DNA of 10,745 nt from Bacteroidales bacterium UBA6366 (GCA_002438845.1 DJRG01000090.1:21288-32032); one strand, 5' to 3'; shown: positions 1-7,877, numbered from the stretch's first letter. A program made the numbers and translations. Notes: generated by a model not told the origin, from the letters alone.

Positions 1-936
1 ATCTTCAAGAACGAGCGCGACGCCTGGGAGAAGAAGTGGGACAACCTCAAATTGTTCATTGAATATGGCATGCTCTCCGACGAGAAGTTCTGCGAGAGGG
101 CACTAAAGTTCGCCCTGTTCAAGAACACGGACGGCAAGTACTTCTCTCTGGAGGACTACCGCAAGGCCATCGCCGAGAACCAGACCGACAAGGACAAGAA
201 GGTCGTTTACCTGTACGCCACCGACACCGACGAGCAGTACGCTTTCATCGAGGCGGCCAAGAACAAAGGCTACGATGTGCTCCTGATGGACTGCGAGCTT
301 GATGCCCACTATGTCAACCTGTTGGAGCAGAAGATCCCTGACACAAGATTCGCCCGTGTGGACTCAGACACCATCGACAACCTTATCCCTAAGAGCGAGA
401 AGGTTAAGCCGGAAATGGCTCAGGCCGACAAGGATGACCTCAGCGCGATGTTCAAGGCTGTCCTGCCGAAGGGCAACGACTACTTCGTGGAGGCCGACAA
501 CCTCGGCGAGAACGCCGCTCCGGTGATCATCACCCGCAACGAGTTCATGAGGCGTTACCGCGAGATGAGCGCGATGGGCGGCGGAATGAACTTCTACGGG
601 AATATGCCGGAGTCGTTCAACATCACCGTCAACCTTGAGAACCCTGTCATGGCTGGAATCGTCACGGAGGCTAAGTCTAAGATCACACCGATGCAGGAAC
701 TTCCTGCCGAGCCAGGCAAGGACGCTTCCGAGGACGAGAAGAAGAAAATCAACGACGAGCGTCAGGCCATCAAGGATGCCCATCAGGCCGTGGTTGATGA
801 ATATGCCACCGGCAACGACATCCTCAAGCAGGTTATCGACCTCGCCCTTCTTTCCAACGGCCTCCTCAAAGGCAAGGCCCTCTCCGACTTCATCGCCCGC
901 AGCGAGAAAGTCATCGCCGACGCCTGCCGCAAGTAG
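1..936 (+). CDS. htpG: Molecular chaperone HtpG (Hsp90), C-terminal part; N-terminus cut by window edge
   Basis: HtpG is the bacterial Hsp90, a cytoplasmic ATP-dependent dimeric chaperone that remodels client proteins. The window opens inside the reading frame: codons from base 1 read IFKNERDAWEKKWDNLKLFI, typical of the Hsp90 middle domain, so the TTG at 52 is not a start. About 311 residues are visible. The first ~110 belong to the end of the middle domain and the rest to the C-terminal dimerisation domain. The Met/Gly-rich stretch MSAMGGGMNFYGNMPES followed by a VNLENP-type strand is typical of Bacteroidetes HtpG. The N-terminal GHKL ATPase domain lies outside the window; family members are about 680 residues, so somewhat more than half is missing. 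The gene ends with TAG and is followed 19 nt later by a strong hairpin terminator, so it is probably the last gene of its transcript. No frameshift or damage is seen. Confidence 0.95.
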   Translation: MFKNERDAWEKKWDNLKLFIEYGMLSDEKFCERALKFALFKNTDGKYFSLEDYRKAIAENQTDKDKKVVYLYATDTDEQYAFIEAAKNKGYDVLLMDCELDAHYVNLLEQKIPDTRFARVDSDTIDNLIPKSEKVKPEMAQADKDDLSAMFKAVLPKGNDYFVEADNLGENAAPVIITRNEFMRRYREMSAMGGGMNFYGNMPESFNITVNLENPVMAGIVTEAKSKITPMQELPAEPGKDASEDEKKKINDERQAIKDAHQAVVDEYATGNDILKQVIDLALLSNGLLKGKALSDFIARSEKVIADACRK

Positions 937-955
937 CGGTGAATGAATATGATAT

Positions 956-995
956 ATGCCGGACACTGAGTTTGTCGAAGTGCCCGGCATTTTTT
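956..995 (+). terminator. Rho-independent terminator of htpG, built on an inverted repeat
   Basis: A 12-bp stem pairs ATGCCGGACACT (956-967) with AGTGCCCGGCAT (979-990), with a single A/C mismatch, around an 11-nt loop. A T tract at 990-995 follows. The inner part, CACTGAGTTTGTCGAAGTG (964-982), resembles a widespread intergenic repeat motif (see findings). Confidence 0.88.
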
Positions 996-1125
996 GTGTC
1001 ATCCGACCCTTACTCTGCTGCGGTCACGAGGCTTTCGCTGTCTGGAAATCTGTATTATCTTGACAAATGATGCGCTTTTTTTGCGAGAGTGGAGGGGCGA
1101 ATGACCTCCTTTAGGATTATTTGTG

Positions 1126-1133
1126 TAAGTTTG
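1126..1133 (+). promoter_or_regulatory. Candidate Bacteroidetes -7 promoter element for the GH31 gene
   Basis: TAAGTTTG matches the Bacteroidetes -7 consensus TAnnTTTG. It would place transcription start near 1140, about 30 nt before the GH31 ATG. No convincing -33 TTTG is found at 17-22 nt upstream, so the call is tentative. Eight bases after the box is ATG GAT TAA TAA, a two-codon mini-ORF. The rest of the 937-1170 gap holds only the htpG terminator and a short GGAGG/CCTCC inverted repeat. Confidence 0.4.
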
Positions 1134-1170
1134 TGGGAAATATGGATTAATAATCAACGTTTTAACCACA

Positions 1171-4020
1171 ATGAAACCAAGTAGGATCTTTTTGCTCACG
1201 TTGGCTCTTGTCGCGGCTGTGGGATGTTGCGGTCAGGGTTGGAAACAGAATGCTGACGGAATAACTGTCCGTGTCGCGGACAAGACGGCTGACGGGCCGG
1301 CGTTGGTGCGGCTTCAGGTGAAAGGCGACAATCTTGTAAGAGTTACCGCCACTCCTGAGACCAGGTTCGCTGACAGGAAAAGTCTCATCATTGTCCCGTC
1401 GGAATCAAAGCCGGAATTCACCGTGGCCTCCACGGACAGCACGGTTTCTGTCGTCACTTCCTCAGTGACGGCCTCTGTCAGGTTTAGGGACGGAGCGGTC
1501 AGCTTCGCGGACAAGGACGGTTCTACAATCTTGGGCGGCAACACGATGTCGTTCACCCCGATTACTGTCGAGGGTAGGCATGAATATTCCTCGCTCTTCA
1601 CTTTTGATTCTCCGCAGGATGAGGCGTTCTACGGCCTTGGCCAGCATCAGTCTCTGGAATTCAACCACAAGTGCGGCAACGAGGAACTGTTCCAGTACAA
1701 CACCAAGGTCTCCATCCCGTTCGTGGTCAGCAACAGGGGCTACGGTGTGCTCGTGGACAACTATTCGCTGAGCCGTTGGGGAAACCCGAAGCCTTACATG
1801 CAGCTGAACCAAGCCTTCAGACTCTATGGTAAGGATGGCAGTGAAAGTGGATTGACTGCGACATACACTCCGGCCACAGGCGATCCTCTTGTCAGGCAGG
1901 AGGATTCCCTGTACTATGAGAACGAATGGGTTATCCCGAATCTTCCGAAAATGCCTCTTAAAGGCGCGGACGTGACCTACGAGGGCTTCATCGAGGCTCC
2001 GCAGGACGCTGACTATCATTTCATACTTTATTATGCAGGCTTCCAGAGCGTCTCGATAGACGGCAAAGAGGTTGTCTCCGAGCGTTGGAGACCGGCATGG
2101 AATCCGAATTCCTACAAATTCACAGTAAGTCTCAAGAAAGGTGAGAAGACTCCGATTAAAGTCAGCTGGAGGCCGGACGGGGATGTCTCGTACATCGGAC
2201 TGAGAGTGGCTGAGCCAATGACCGAGGCCGAGCAGAGCCGTTTCTCGTTCTGGTCGGAGATGAGTCCGGAACTGGACTATTATTATATCGCCGGAAACAG
2301 CATGGACGAGGTGATCTCCGGCTACAGAACCCTTACCGGAAAGGCTCAGGTGATGCCGAAATGGGCGCTTGGGTTCTGGCAGAGCCGCGAGCGTTACAGC
2401 ACCCAGGAGGATCTTGTGGGCACGTTGGCCGAGCTTAGGCGCAGGAATATTCCTGTGGACAACATTGTCCAGGACTGGCAGTACTGGAAGGATGACCAGT
2501 GGGGAAGCCACGAGTTTGACGAGACGCGGTACCCTGACCCGGAGAAGATGCTTGATGACGTGCACGCCATGCACGGGCGTTTCATGATCAGTGTCTGGCC
2601 GAAATTCTATGTCAACACTGATCATTATCAAGAACTTAAAAAGGCGGGCTATGTCTATCCGCTTGCCGAAAAGGACAGTCTGAAGGACTGGCTTGGCCAC
2701 ATGGAATCATTCTACGACGCCTATTCTGAAGGTGGCCGGAAGATGTTTTGGAAGCAGATGGACGAAAGCCTTTACTCGAAGTACGGCCGGAAGATTGACG
2801 CATGGTGGATGGATGCCAGCGAACCTAATCTTCGGGACTGTCTGCCAATGGATTACCAGAAGGCTCTGACAACCCCGACAGCCCTTGGACCTTCCACCGA
2901 GTATCTCAACGCCTACGCCCTTGTCAACGCTGACGCCATCTACAACGGACAGCGCGGAATCGATCCGGACAAGAGGGTGTTTCTGCTGACAAGAAGCGGC
3001 TTCGCCGGGCTGCAAAGATATTCGACGGCCACATGGAGCGGAGACATCGGTACATGCTGGAACGACATGCGCGCACAGATGGCCGCGGGCCTTAACTTCT
3101 CGATGAGCGGAGTTCCGTTCTGGGGAATGGACATCGGAGGGTTCAGCGTGATGGACAAGTACACGGCAGCGGTTTCCACATTTGACAACACCGGAAAGGT
3201 TACACCCGACCTCGATGAGTGGCGTGAGCTCCAGACGCGTTGGCATCAGTTCGGCACCTTCGTTCCGCTGTTCCGCACGCACGGACAATGGCCGAGAAGG
3301 GAACTTTGGAATATAGCTCCGGAAGGGACACCGACATATTCAAGCATCCTCTATTACATGAAGTTGCGCTACCGTTTGATGCCGTACCTCTATTCATTGA
3401 CAGGAGCCGTGCATTTCGAAGACTACACCATGCTCCGCGGCCTTCCGATGGATTTCGCGGGCGACCGTAATGTGGCCGACATCAGCGACCAGTGGATGCT
3501 TGGCCCGGCTCTGATGTCTTGCCCTGTCTCTGAATATAAAGTCCGCTCCCGCAGCGTCTATTTCCCTGAGTGCGAGGGCTGGTACGATTTCTACACCGGC
3601 AAGTTCATCGCCGGAGGGCAGACTCTCATGGTCGAGGCTCCTTATGAATATATTCCTTTGTACGTCCGTGCAGGCTCAATCATCCCGTTCGGCCCGGAGA
3701 TCCAGTGGTCTGACGAAAAGCCTGCCGATGTCATCGACCTCTATGTCTATGCCGGAAAGAACGGCTCGTTCACCCTTTACGAGGACGAGAACACGAACTA
3801 CAATTACGAGAAAGGGGCATATTCGACGATAGAGTTCACCTACGATGACTCATCCCGTACCCTGACCATCGGAGACCGTAAGGGTGAGTTCACCGGCATG
3901 CTGAAAGACCGTACTTTCAACATCGTGCTTGTCACGCCGGAGAACGCTTTCGCCTATCCTAAGGGCTCAAAAGGTGTGGAGATCGCCTATCACGGGGATT
4001 CCTCCACAGTAAAGCTGTAG
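1171..4020 (+). CDS. Exported GH31 glycosidase with PA14 insert, probable alpha-xylosidase
   Basis: This 949-residue protein is a glycoside hydrolase family 31 enzyme, a retaining alpha-glycosidase. The start ATG is followed by a signal peptide ending in AAVGC-C (about residues 1-20), probably a lipoprotein signal although the lipobox is not ideal. Next come a GH31 N-terminal beta domain (about 30-220), a PA14 insert (about 223-350), the catalytic barrel (about 375-800) and C-terminal beta domains. WWMDASEPN contains the expected nucleophile Asp548, and WSGDIG contains the acid/base Asp625. The PA14 insertion and the NIVQDWQYWKDDQWGSHEFD segment closely resemble the xyloglucan-active alpha-xylosidases of Cellvibrio (CjXyl31A) and Bacteroides. 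Removal of non-reducing alpha-1,6-xylose from xyloglucan oligosaccharides in the periplasm or at the surface is therefore likely. Alpha-glucosidase activity cannot be excluded. No SusC/SusD, sensor or other glycosidase gene lies nearby. The stop is only 5 nt from the convergent transglutaminase gene. Confidence 0.9.
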   Translation: MKPSRIFLLTLALVAAVGCCGQGWKQNADGITVRVADKTADGPALVRLQVKGDNLVRVTATPETRFADRKSLIIVPSESKPEFTVASTDSTVSVVTSSVTASVRFRDGAVSFADKDGSTILGGNTMSFTPITVEGRHEYSSLFTFDSPQDEAFYGLGQHQSLEFNHKCGNEELFQYNTKVSIPFVVSNRGYGVLVDNYSLSRWGNPKPYMQLNQAFRLYGKDGSESGLTATYTPATGDPLVRQEDSLYYENEWVIPNLPKMPLKGADVTYEGFIEAPQDADYHFILYYAGFQSVSIDGKEVVSERWRPAWNPNSYKFTVSLKKGEKTPIKVSWRPDGDVSYIGLRVAEPMTEAEQSRFSFWSEMSPELDYYYIAGNSMDEVISGYRTLTGKAQVMPKWALGFWQSRERYSTQEDLVGTLAELRRRNIPVDNIVQDWQYWKDDQWGSHEFDETRYPDPEKMLDDVHAMHGRFMISVWPKFYVNTDHYQELKKAGYVYPLAEKDSLKDWLGHMESFYDAYSEGGRKMFWKQMDESLYSKYGRKIDAWWMDASEPNLRDCLPMDYQKALTTPTALGPSTEYLNAYALVNADAIYNGQRGIDPDKRVFLLTRSGFAGLQRYSTATWSGDIGTCWNDMRAQMAAGLNFSMSGVPFWGMDIGGFSVMDKYTAAVSTFDNTGKVTPDLDEWRELQTRWHQFGTFVPLFRTHGQWPRRELWNIAPEGTPTYSSILYYMKLRYRLMPYLYSLTGAVHFEDYTMLRGLPMDFAGDRNVADISDQWMLGPALMSCPVSEYKVRSRSVYFPECEGWYDFYTGKFIAGGQTLMVEAPYEYIPLYVRAGSIIPFGPEIQWSDEKPADVIDLYVYAGKNGSFTLYEDENTNYNYEKGAYSTIEFTYDDSSRTLTIGDRKGEFTGMLKDRTFNIVLVTPENAFAYPKGSKGVEIAYHGDSSTVKL

Positions 4021-4025
4021 CAGGG

Positions 4026-5426
4026 CTAATCCAGATACTCAATCTTGAAATCGTAGTCCCATTGGGTGAAGTAGAGGTTGCCTTTGTCCCACTCGACCTC
4101 TCCACGTTGGAAATCGACGGTGTCGCTGCGTGGGTACTTCTTTTCAGGGTCGAGATTGCCTCCGAAATCGGAGTTGACAATCATCCGGTAAGGCTCGATG
4201 CCGCCGAGGAAGAAATCACCGCCATAGGAGGTGATTCCGAAACTCTGATCAACTGGAACCCAGCCGTAGCCTTCGAAATAGACCTCACCCCAGTCATGCA
4301 GGTTGCCGGCTCCCGGATGCATCATCAGACCACTCTGCCATCTGGCCGGGATGCCTTTGTAGCGGCACATAGTGATGAACAGGAGAGTCACCTGTCCACA
4401 GTCGCCGTGGCGGTTCGTCAGGACATATTCAGGAATATTCTCGATTGTGGAATAGTCCCTGGCCGATGCCCACGGGAATGTCTTGTCAATCCACGTGTAG
4501 ATCGCCTTGGCCTGAAGGTAAGGGTTGCCGATGCCGGCCGTGACTGAATCAGCGGCGGCCTTGATTTTGTCAGTGAAGATCACGTGCTGCTCACGCTCGG
4601 CTGTATTTTCCTTGTAATCAGGGTCGGAAGTGTTGTAAGCCAGCACTTTGGATGAATCGATAGGATGCCACTCCCCGCTGGAGGTATATTCAAAGACCTC
4701 GTGGAAGACGGTAGGTTTGTTCTTGACGGTCTTGGCCTCCATGTAGACGCTGCTGTGTGGGTGCCATGGCTCAGAGAAAGTCAGTCTCTCAACCGGGTAT
4801 GCCACGCCATTGACTCCGGCCTCGATGAATCTGAAATCGGTCTGGCGGGGAACATCTTGACGAGGAAGCGGCAGCCAGCAACGGAGGGTCTGGCCAGGCC
4901 GCAACGTGTTGGCGTGGACCGAGAGGGTGAATGTCACCCTCATCCTCTTCGGCAGGGCGAAATATGGATTCTCCTTCCCGGAGGCGATGTTTTCCAGCAC
5001 CTGCTTTTTAATCTGTGGAATCGTTATCGCATCAATTGCCTCATGTCCTGACAGCGAAGTCCCACTCTTGGACAACTCCTCATCCTTAGAGTCTGCCGCG
5101 GCTTTTATTGCAGCCAACTCCGGATTGATCCTGAACAGGTTGCGTGCGGCGGCGGAGAAATACATCGTGCGTTTTCCGATCTGCATCGATTCCAATTCTC
5201 CGGAAACGGTCCACTTGTCGATCTGCCCGTCAGTGACATCAGGAATGTATTTCTGAATATATTCCTTCACATCCTCCCTTGTGGCGCAGAACTCCGTCGC
5301 CAACCTTTGCGCCAGATCCTTGTCCCATGAATATTTGTACCTCATCTGCCTCGGCAGCCAGATGTTCGCCGCCAGCGCTATCGCCACCAGCGTCCAGAGT
5401 ACTATCTCTTTTCTTTTCATCGCCAT
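4026..5426 (-). CDS. Membrane-anchored transglutaminase-like (papain-fold) protein
   Basis: This 466-residue protein has an N-terminal hydrophobic segment (residues 8-24, after a KRK cluster). It acts as a signal anchor or uncleaved signal, so the bulk should face the periplasm. The C-terminal part is a transglutaminase-like domain with a full apparent triad: Cys343 in RHGDCGQ, His377 in NLHDWGEVY and Asp393 in WVPVDQSFG. Bacterial members of this superfamily often act as peptidases or amidases rather than cross-linkers. Residues about 160-250 look like a beta-rich N-terminal domain, as often precedes this fold. The gene starts 3 nt after the epimerase stop, so it is the last gene of a three-gene operon. 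A second ATG two codons in (5418-5420) is an equally good start. The association with a dipeptide epimerase suggests it cleaves peptides, perhaps murein stem peptides. That is inference; the substrate is unknown. Confidence 0.82.
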   Translation of the reverse strand: MAMKRKEIVLWTLVAIALAANIWLPRQMRYKYSWDKDLAQRLATEFCATREDVKEYIQKYIPDVTDGQIDKWTVSGELESMQIGKRTMYFSAAARNLFRINPELAAIKAAADSKDEELSKSGTSLSGHEAIDAITIPQIKKQVLENIASGKENPYFALPKRMRVTFTLSVHANTLRPGQTLRCWLPLPRQDVPRQTDFRFIEAGVNGVAYPVERLTFSEPWHPHSSVYMEAKTVKNKPTVFHEVFEYTSSGEWHPIDSSKVLAYNTSDPDYKENTAEREQHVIFTDKIKAAADSVTAGIGNPYLQAKAIYTWIDKTFPWASARDYSTIENIPEYVLTNRHGDCGQVTLLFITMCRYKGIPARWQSGLMMHPGAGNLHDWGEVYFEGYGWVPVDQSFGITSYGGDFFLGGIEPYRMIVNSDFGGNLDPEKKYPRSDTVDFQRGEVEWDKGNLYFTQWDYDFKIEYLD

Positions 5427-5429
5427 GAC

Positions 5430-6593
5430 TTACAGTAATTTGAGTCCGAGACCAGGGCGATCCGGAAGAGTGATTTTTCCGTCGACGACGGTCATTCCCT
5501 CAAACCGGTCGTTGGCTATGAGGAGGTTGCCGTCAAGATCCGCGAAATCCACGGCAGGGGAGAGCTGTGCGGCGGCGGTCACGGCGCAGGAGGTCTCGGT
5601 CATGCAGCCGACCATCACCTTCATCCCTTCCGCGCGGGCGTAGTTAAGCATCTTCCAGGCCTCGCGCATTCCGGTACACTTCATCAGCTTGATGTTGATG
5701 CCGGTGTACGCACCTTTTACCCTTTGTACATCAGCGAGACGCTGGATGGCCTCGTCGGCGAACGTCGGAAGCGGGCTGCGCTCGGTAAGCCATGCGTTCT
5801 CGTCCATCATCTCCTTCGGCATCGGCTGCTCGACCATCACGACCCCGTGCTCCTTCAGCCAGTAGATCATCTCCAGAGCCTTCTCCTTGTCCTTCCAGCC
5901 TTGGTTGGCGTCCACGGCGAGAGGCAGGTCTGTGATCTCACGGATGGTCTCGATCATTTCCTTGTCGTTGTCGAGCCCGACCTTGACTTTAAGAATGTTG
6001 AACTGCTCGGCACATTCCTTGGTCTTCTCGCGCACCACATCCGGAGTGTCGATCCCGATCGTGAAAGTGGTGTTCGGGGCCTTCGCCGCGTTGAGTCCCC
6101 AGATCCGATACCACGGCTGTCCCATCAACTGGCCCACAAGGTCGTGCAGGGCGATGTCCACAGCGGCTTTCGCGGCGGTGTCGCCCTCGTTGATCCCATC
6201 GACATAAGTCAGGATGTCGTCGATCTGGAACGGGTCGCTGAACTGCTCCAAATTAATCTTTTTCAAGAAGTTGCAGACGCTCTCCACGGTCTGCCCGAGG
6301 TATGGCGGCATCGAAGCCTCTCCGTAGCCGGTGAACCCGTCATATTCAATCTTAACCTGCACATCCGGCGTGGTGGTCCTTGAATATGAAGCCACAGTGA
6401 ACGTGTGCCGCAGCTTGAGCTCATACGGCTCGAAGCTCAGCTTCATCCTTGCCGTGCCGCCAACTTTGTACGGTTGGGGAACATTCCCGCTCTCCTTGCC
6501 GGCGCATCCGGTGATGAGCCCTCCTGTTCCGATGACAAGCCCGCTTCCGGCAGTCGCCAGCCCCGCGGTCCTAAGAAAATCCCTGCGTTTCAT
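5430..6593 (-). CDS. Dipeptide epimerase (L-Ala-D/L-Glu epimerase type), Tat-exported lipoprotein
   Basis: This 387-residue enolase-superfamily enzyme belongs to the dipeptide epimerase branch of the muconate-lactonizing group. It inverts the alpha carbon of the second residue of dipeptides such as L-Ala-D-Glu. The visible catalytic set is complete: Lys202/Lys204 in LKVKVG, metal ligands Asp228 (VDANQGW), Glu255 (VEQPM) and Asp280 (FADEA), and the opposite base Lys302 (INIKLMK). The DLDGNLL segment near 352-358 is also typical. The start begins MKRRDFLRTAG, a twin-arginine signal, followed by a hydrophobic stretch and the lipobox LITGC (Cys30). The protein is therefore probably folded in the cytoplasm, exported by Tat and lipid-anchored. 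Many relatives, such as Escherichia coli YcjG, are cytoplasmic, so the location is notable. It lies 9 nt after the kinase stop and 3 nt before the transglutaminase. Exact dipeptide preference cannot be read from the sequence. Confidence 0.88.
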   Translation of the reverse strand: MKRRDFLRTAGLATAGSGLVIGTGGLITGCAGKESGNVPQPYKVGGTARMKLSFEPYELKLRHTFTVASYSRTTTPDVQVKIEYDGFTGYGEASMPPYLGQTVESVCNFLKKINLEQFSDPFQIDDILTYVDGINEGDTAAKAAVDIALHDLVGQLMGQPWYRIWGLNAAKAPNTTFTIGIDTPDVVREKTKECAEQFNILKVKVGLDNDKEMIETIREITDLPLAVDANQGWKDKEKALEMIYWLKEHGVVMVEQPMPKEMMDENAWLTERSPLPTFADEAIQRLADVQRVKGAYTGINIKLMKCTGMREAWKMLNYARAEGMKVMVGCMTETSCAVTAAAQLSPAVDFADLDGNLLIANDRFEGMTVVDGKITLPDRPGLGLKLL

Positions 6594-6602
6594 ATTCGTG
6601 TG

Positions 6603-7742
6603 CTATTTTATTGATTCTATGAATGATGTCATTTGTGGAACCTTGCTTAGTGCGGAGTGGAAGAGCTTCAACTGGTTGCGGGTGCGGACGAGGTTGTGCT
6701 CCGGGTACTTGATCTTGTAGTAGGTGTCACCGTTTATGTAGTCAGCGAAGAAGCGGACAGCCTGCATGAACGGGAAGAGGCATGCCGCATAAGGCAGATT
6801 TTCTCTTTCAATCGGGGTCAGGAATGGCTTTGTGCCTTTTATGTAACCACGTGTGAAAGCCTTGAAGATTTCCATGTCGAAATCGACCTTCTCCAGTTCG
6901 GGAGAATCCTCGGCGACCGGATTTGCTGCCGTGCGTAGGAAATCCCCGAAGTCCGAGAACACATAGCTCGGCATCACGGTGTCCAGATCGATGACACAGA
7001 GGATCTTGCCGTCTTTGTCGAACATCATGTTGTTGACCTTCGTGTCGCAGTGGCATATTCTTTTAGGAAGTTTTCCCTCACGGTGAAGCTGCTCTGCCTT
7101 GCACATCTGGACCCCGTACTTGTCGATGTCCTCCAGAATCTTGTGTAGTTCCTGTTCCTCTGTTTTGTCATCAGCGTGAAGACGTCCAGCCTTGTCCTCT
7201 CTCACGGCCTCTACCAACTGCCTAAGTCTCAACTCCATGTTGTGGAAGTCAGGAATCGTCTCTCCGAGCGTGTCTGGGATGTCAGCGAGCATTGCCTCGA
7301 AGTTTCCGAAAGCCTCACCGGCATATTCAGAGTACTCCGGGTTGACTGTCTCGTAGGTGTAGGCGTCATTGATGAACACTGACACCCTCCAGTACTTTCC
7401 GTCCTCAAGGCAGTAGGTCCTCGGCTTGTCGCTTATCAGGACCTCCAACCTCTCTCCTTCTGATTTCAACGGAATGAACCTCAGTACCTTGCGGTCGATG
7501 TTCTCCGCTCCTTCCGCTTCAAGTTTCTTACGAATATGTCTGGTCACGGCCTCGATGTTGCTCTGGAGAAGATCCACGTCCGTAAAGATCGCATTATTGA
7601 TTCTCTGGAGCACATAATCCGGCGCATCGCCCTCAGTGATAACTTTATAAGTGTCGTTAATCAAACCATTACCCAACGGCTTTATCTCTTTGACCTCGCC
7701 CTCGATGGCGAAAAGCTCAACTATTTTTTTCAGATCTGTCAT
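6603..7742 (-). CDS. NahK-like N-acetylhexosamine 1-kinase (APH-fold sugar kinase)
   Basis: This 379-residue cytoplasmic protein has the aminoglycoside-phosphotransferase fold. Visible motifs are the nucleotide-binding loop LGNGLINDTY, the catalytic loop HCDTKVNN (Asp233, Asn238) and the metal-binding CVIDLDTVMPS (Asp252, Asp254) followed by DFGDFLRTAANPVAEDS. The latter blocks closely resemble Bifidobacterium NahK, which phosphorylates GlcNAc or GalNAc at C1. The likely reaction is ATP-dependent formation of an amino-sugar 1-phosphate; MurNAc or another sugar is possible. As I recall, some Bacteroidetes relatives carry old mucin-desulfation labels (MdsC), which the sequence does not support as enzyme function. 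The start was set at ATG 7742 (MTDLKKIVEL) rather than the in-frame TTG at 7754. ATG is the stronger codon and still leaves about 24 nt of leader after the promoter. It is the first gene of the operon with the epimerase and transglutaminase genes. Confidence 0.82.
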   Translation of the reverse strand: MTDLKKIVELFAIEGEVKEIKPLGNGLINDTYKVITEGDAPDYVLQRINNAIFTDVDLLQSNIEAVTRHIRKKLEAEGAENIDRKVLRFIPLKSEGERLEVLISDKPRTYCLEDGKYWRVSVFINDAYTYETVNPEYSEYAGEAFGNFEAMLADIPDTLGETIPDFHNMELRLRQLVEAVREDKAGRLHADDKTEEQELHKILEDIDKYGVQMCKAEQLHREGKLPKRICHCDTKVNNMMFDKDGKILCVIDLDTVMPSYVFSDFGDFLRTAANPVAEDSPELEKVDFDMEIFKAFTRGYIKGTKPFLTPIERENLPYAACLFPFMQAVRFFADYINGDTYYKIKYPEHNLVRTRNQLKLFHSALSKVPQMTSFIESIK

Positions 7743-7772
7743 AGTCAGTGTCAATTAAAAATATCAATCTCT

Positions 7773-7803
7773 CAAAGATAGCCATTTCCGTCAGTAATTT
7801 CAA
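7773..7803 (-). promoter_or_regulatory. Promoter of the kinase-epimerase-transglutaminase operon
   Basis: On the - strand, TATCTTTG (7780-7773) is a close match to the Bacteroidetes -7 consensus TAnnTTTG. A TTG (7803-7801) lies 20 nt upstream in the -33 position. Transcription should start near 7766, giving a leader of about 24 nt before the ATG at 7742. No terminator or riboswitch-like fold fits in that leader. Confidence 0.7.
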
Positions 7804-7836
7804 GCATCCGCCCAATCATTTGAAAATGAAAATTGT

Positions 7837-7844
7837 TATTTTTG
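7837..7844 (+). promoter_or_regulatory. Candidate -7 promoter element for the YqiA-type hydrolase gene
   Basis: TATTTTTG fits TAnnTTTG on the + strand, divergent from the kinase promoter 56 nt away. The nearest TTTG upstream (7819-7822) is only 14 nt away, shorter than the usual 18-21, so the -33 element is weak. Predicted transcription start is near 7851, immediately before ATG ACA AAA TGA (7852-7863). That mini-ORF overlaps ATG AGT AAG TGG TAA (7860-7874), and the hydrolase ATG at 7878 follows. Confidence 0.5.
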
Positions 7845-7877
7845 TAAATACATGACAAAATGAGTAAGTGGTAACTT

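Noticed and set aside
364..1002. A 212-codon open frame on the - strand over the htpG end and its terminator
   Set aside because: It runs antisense to conserved HtpG sequence and through the terminator hairpin, and shows no family resemblance.
1060..1065. TTGACA resembling a sigma70 -35 box upstream of the GH31 gene
   Set aside because: No matching -10 box follows, and the promoters here follow the Bacteroidetes -33/-7 form.
1091..1109. GGAGG...CCTCC inverted repeat upstream of the GH31 promoter
   Set aside because: There are only five base pairs with a 9-nt loop and no T tract, so it is too short to call an operator or terminator.
1462..2700. A 412-codon open frame on the - strand inside the GH31 gene
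   Set aside because: It is fully antisense to a well-supported GH31 catalytic region and its translation has no recognisable domain. Long antisense frames are common in G/C-biased coding DNA.
5724..6383. A 219-codon open frame on the + strand inside the epimerase gene
   Set aside because: It is antisense to the conserved catalytic part of the epimerase, and its composition is that of a shadow frame.
7752..7754. TTG as the start of the kinase gene
   Set aside because: The in-frame ATG at 7742 is a stronger start and leaves a normal short leader after the promoter.
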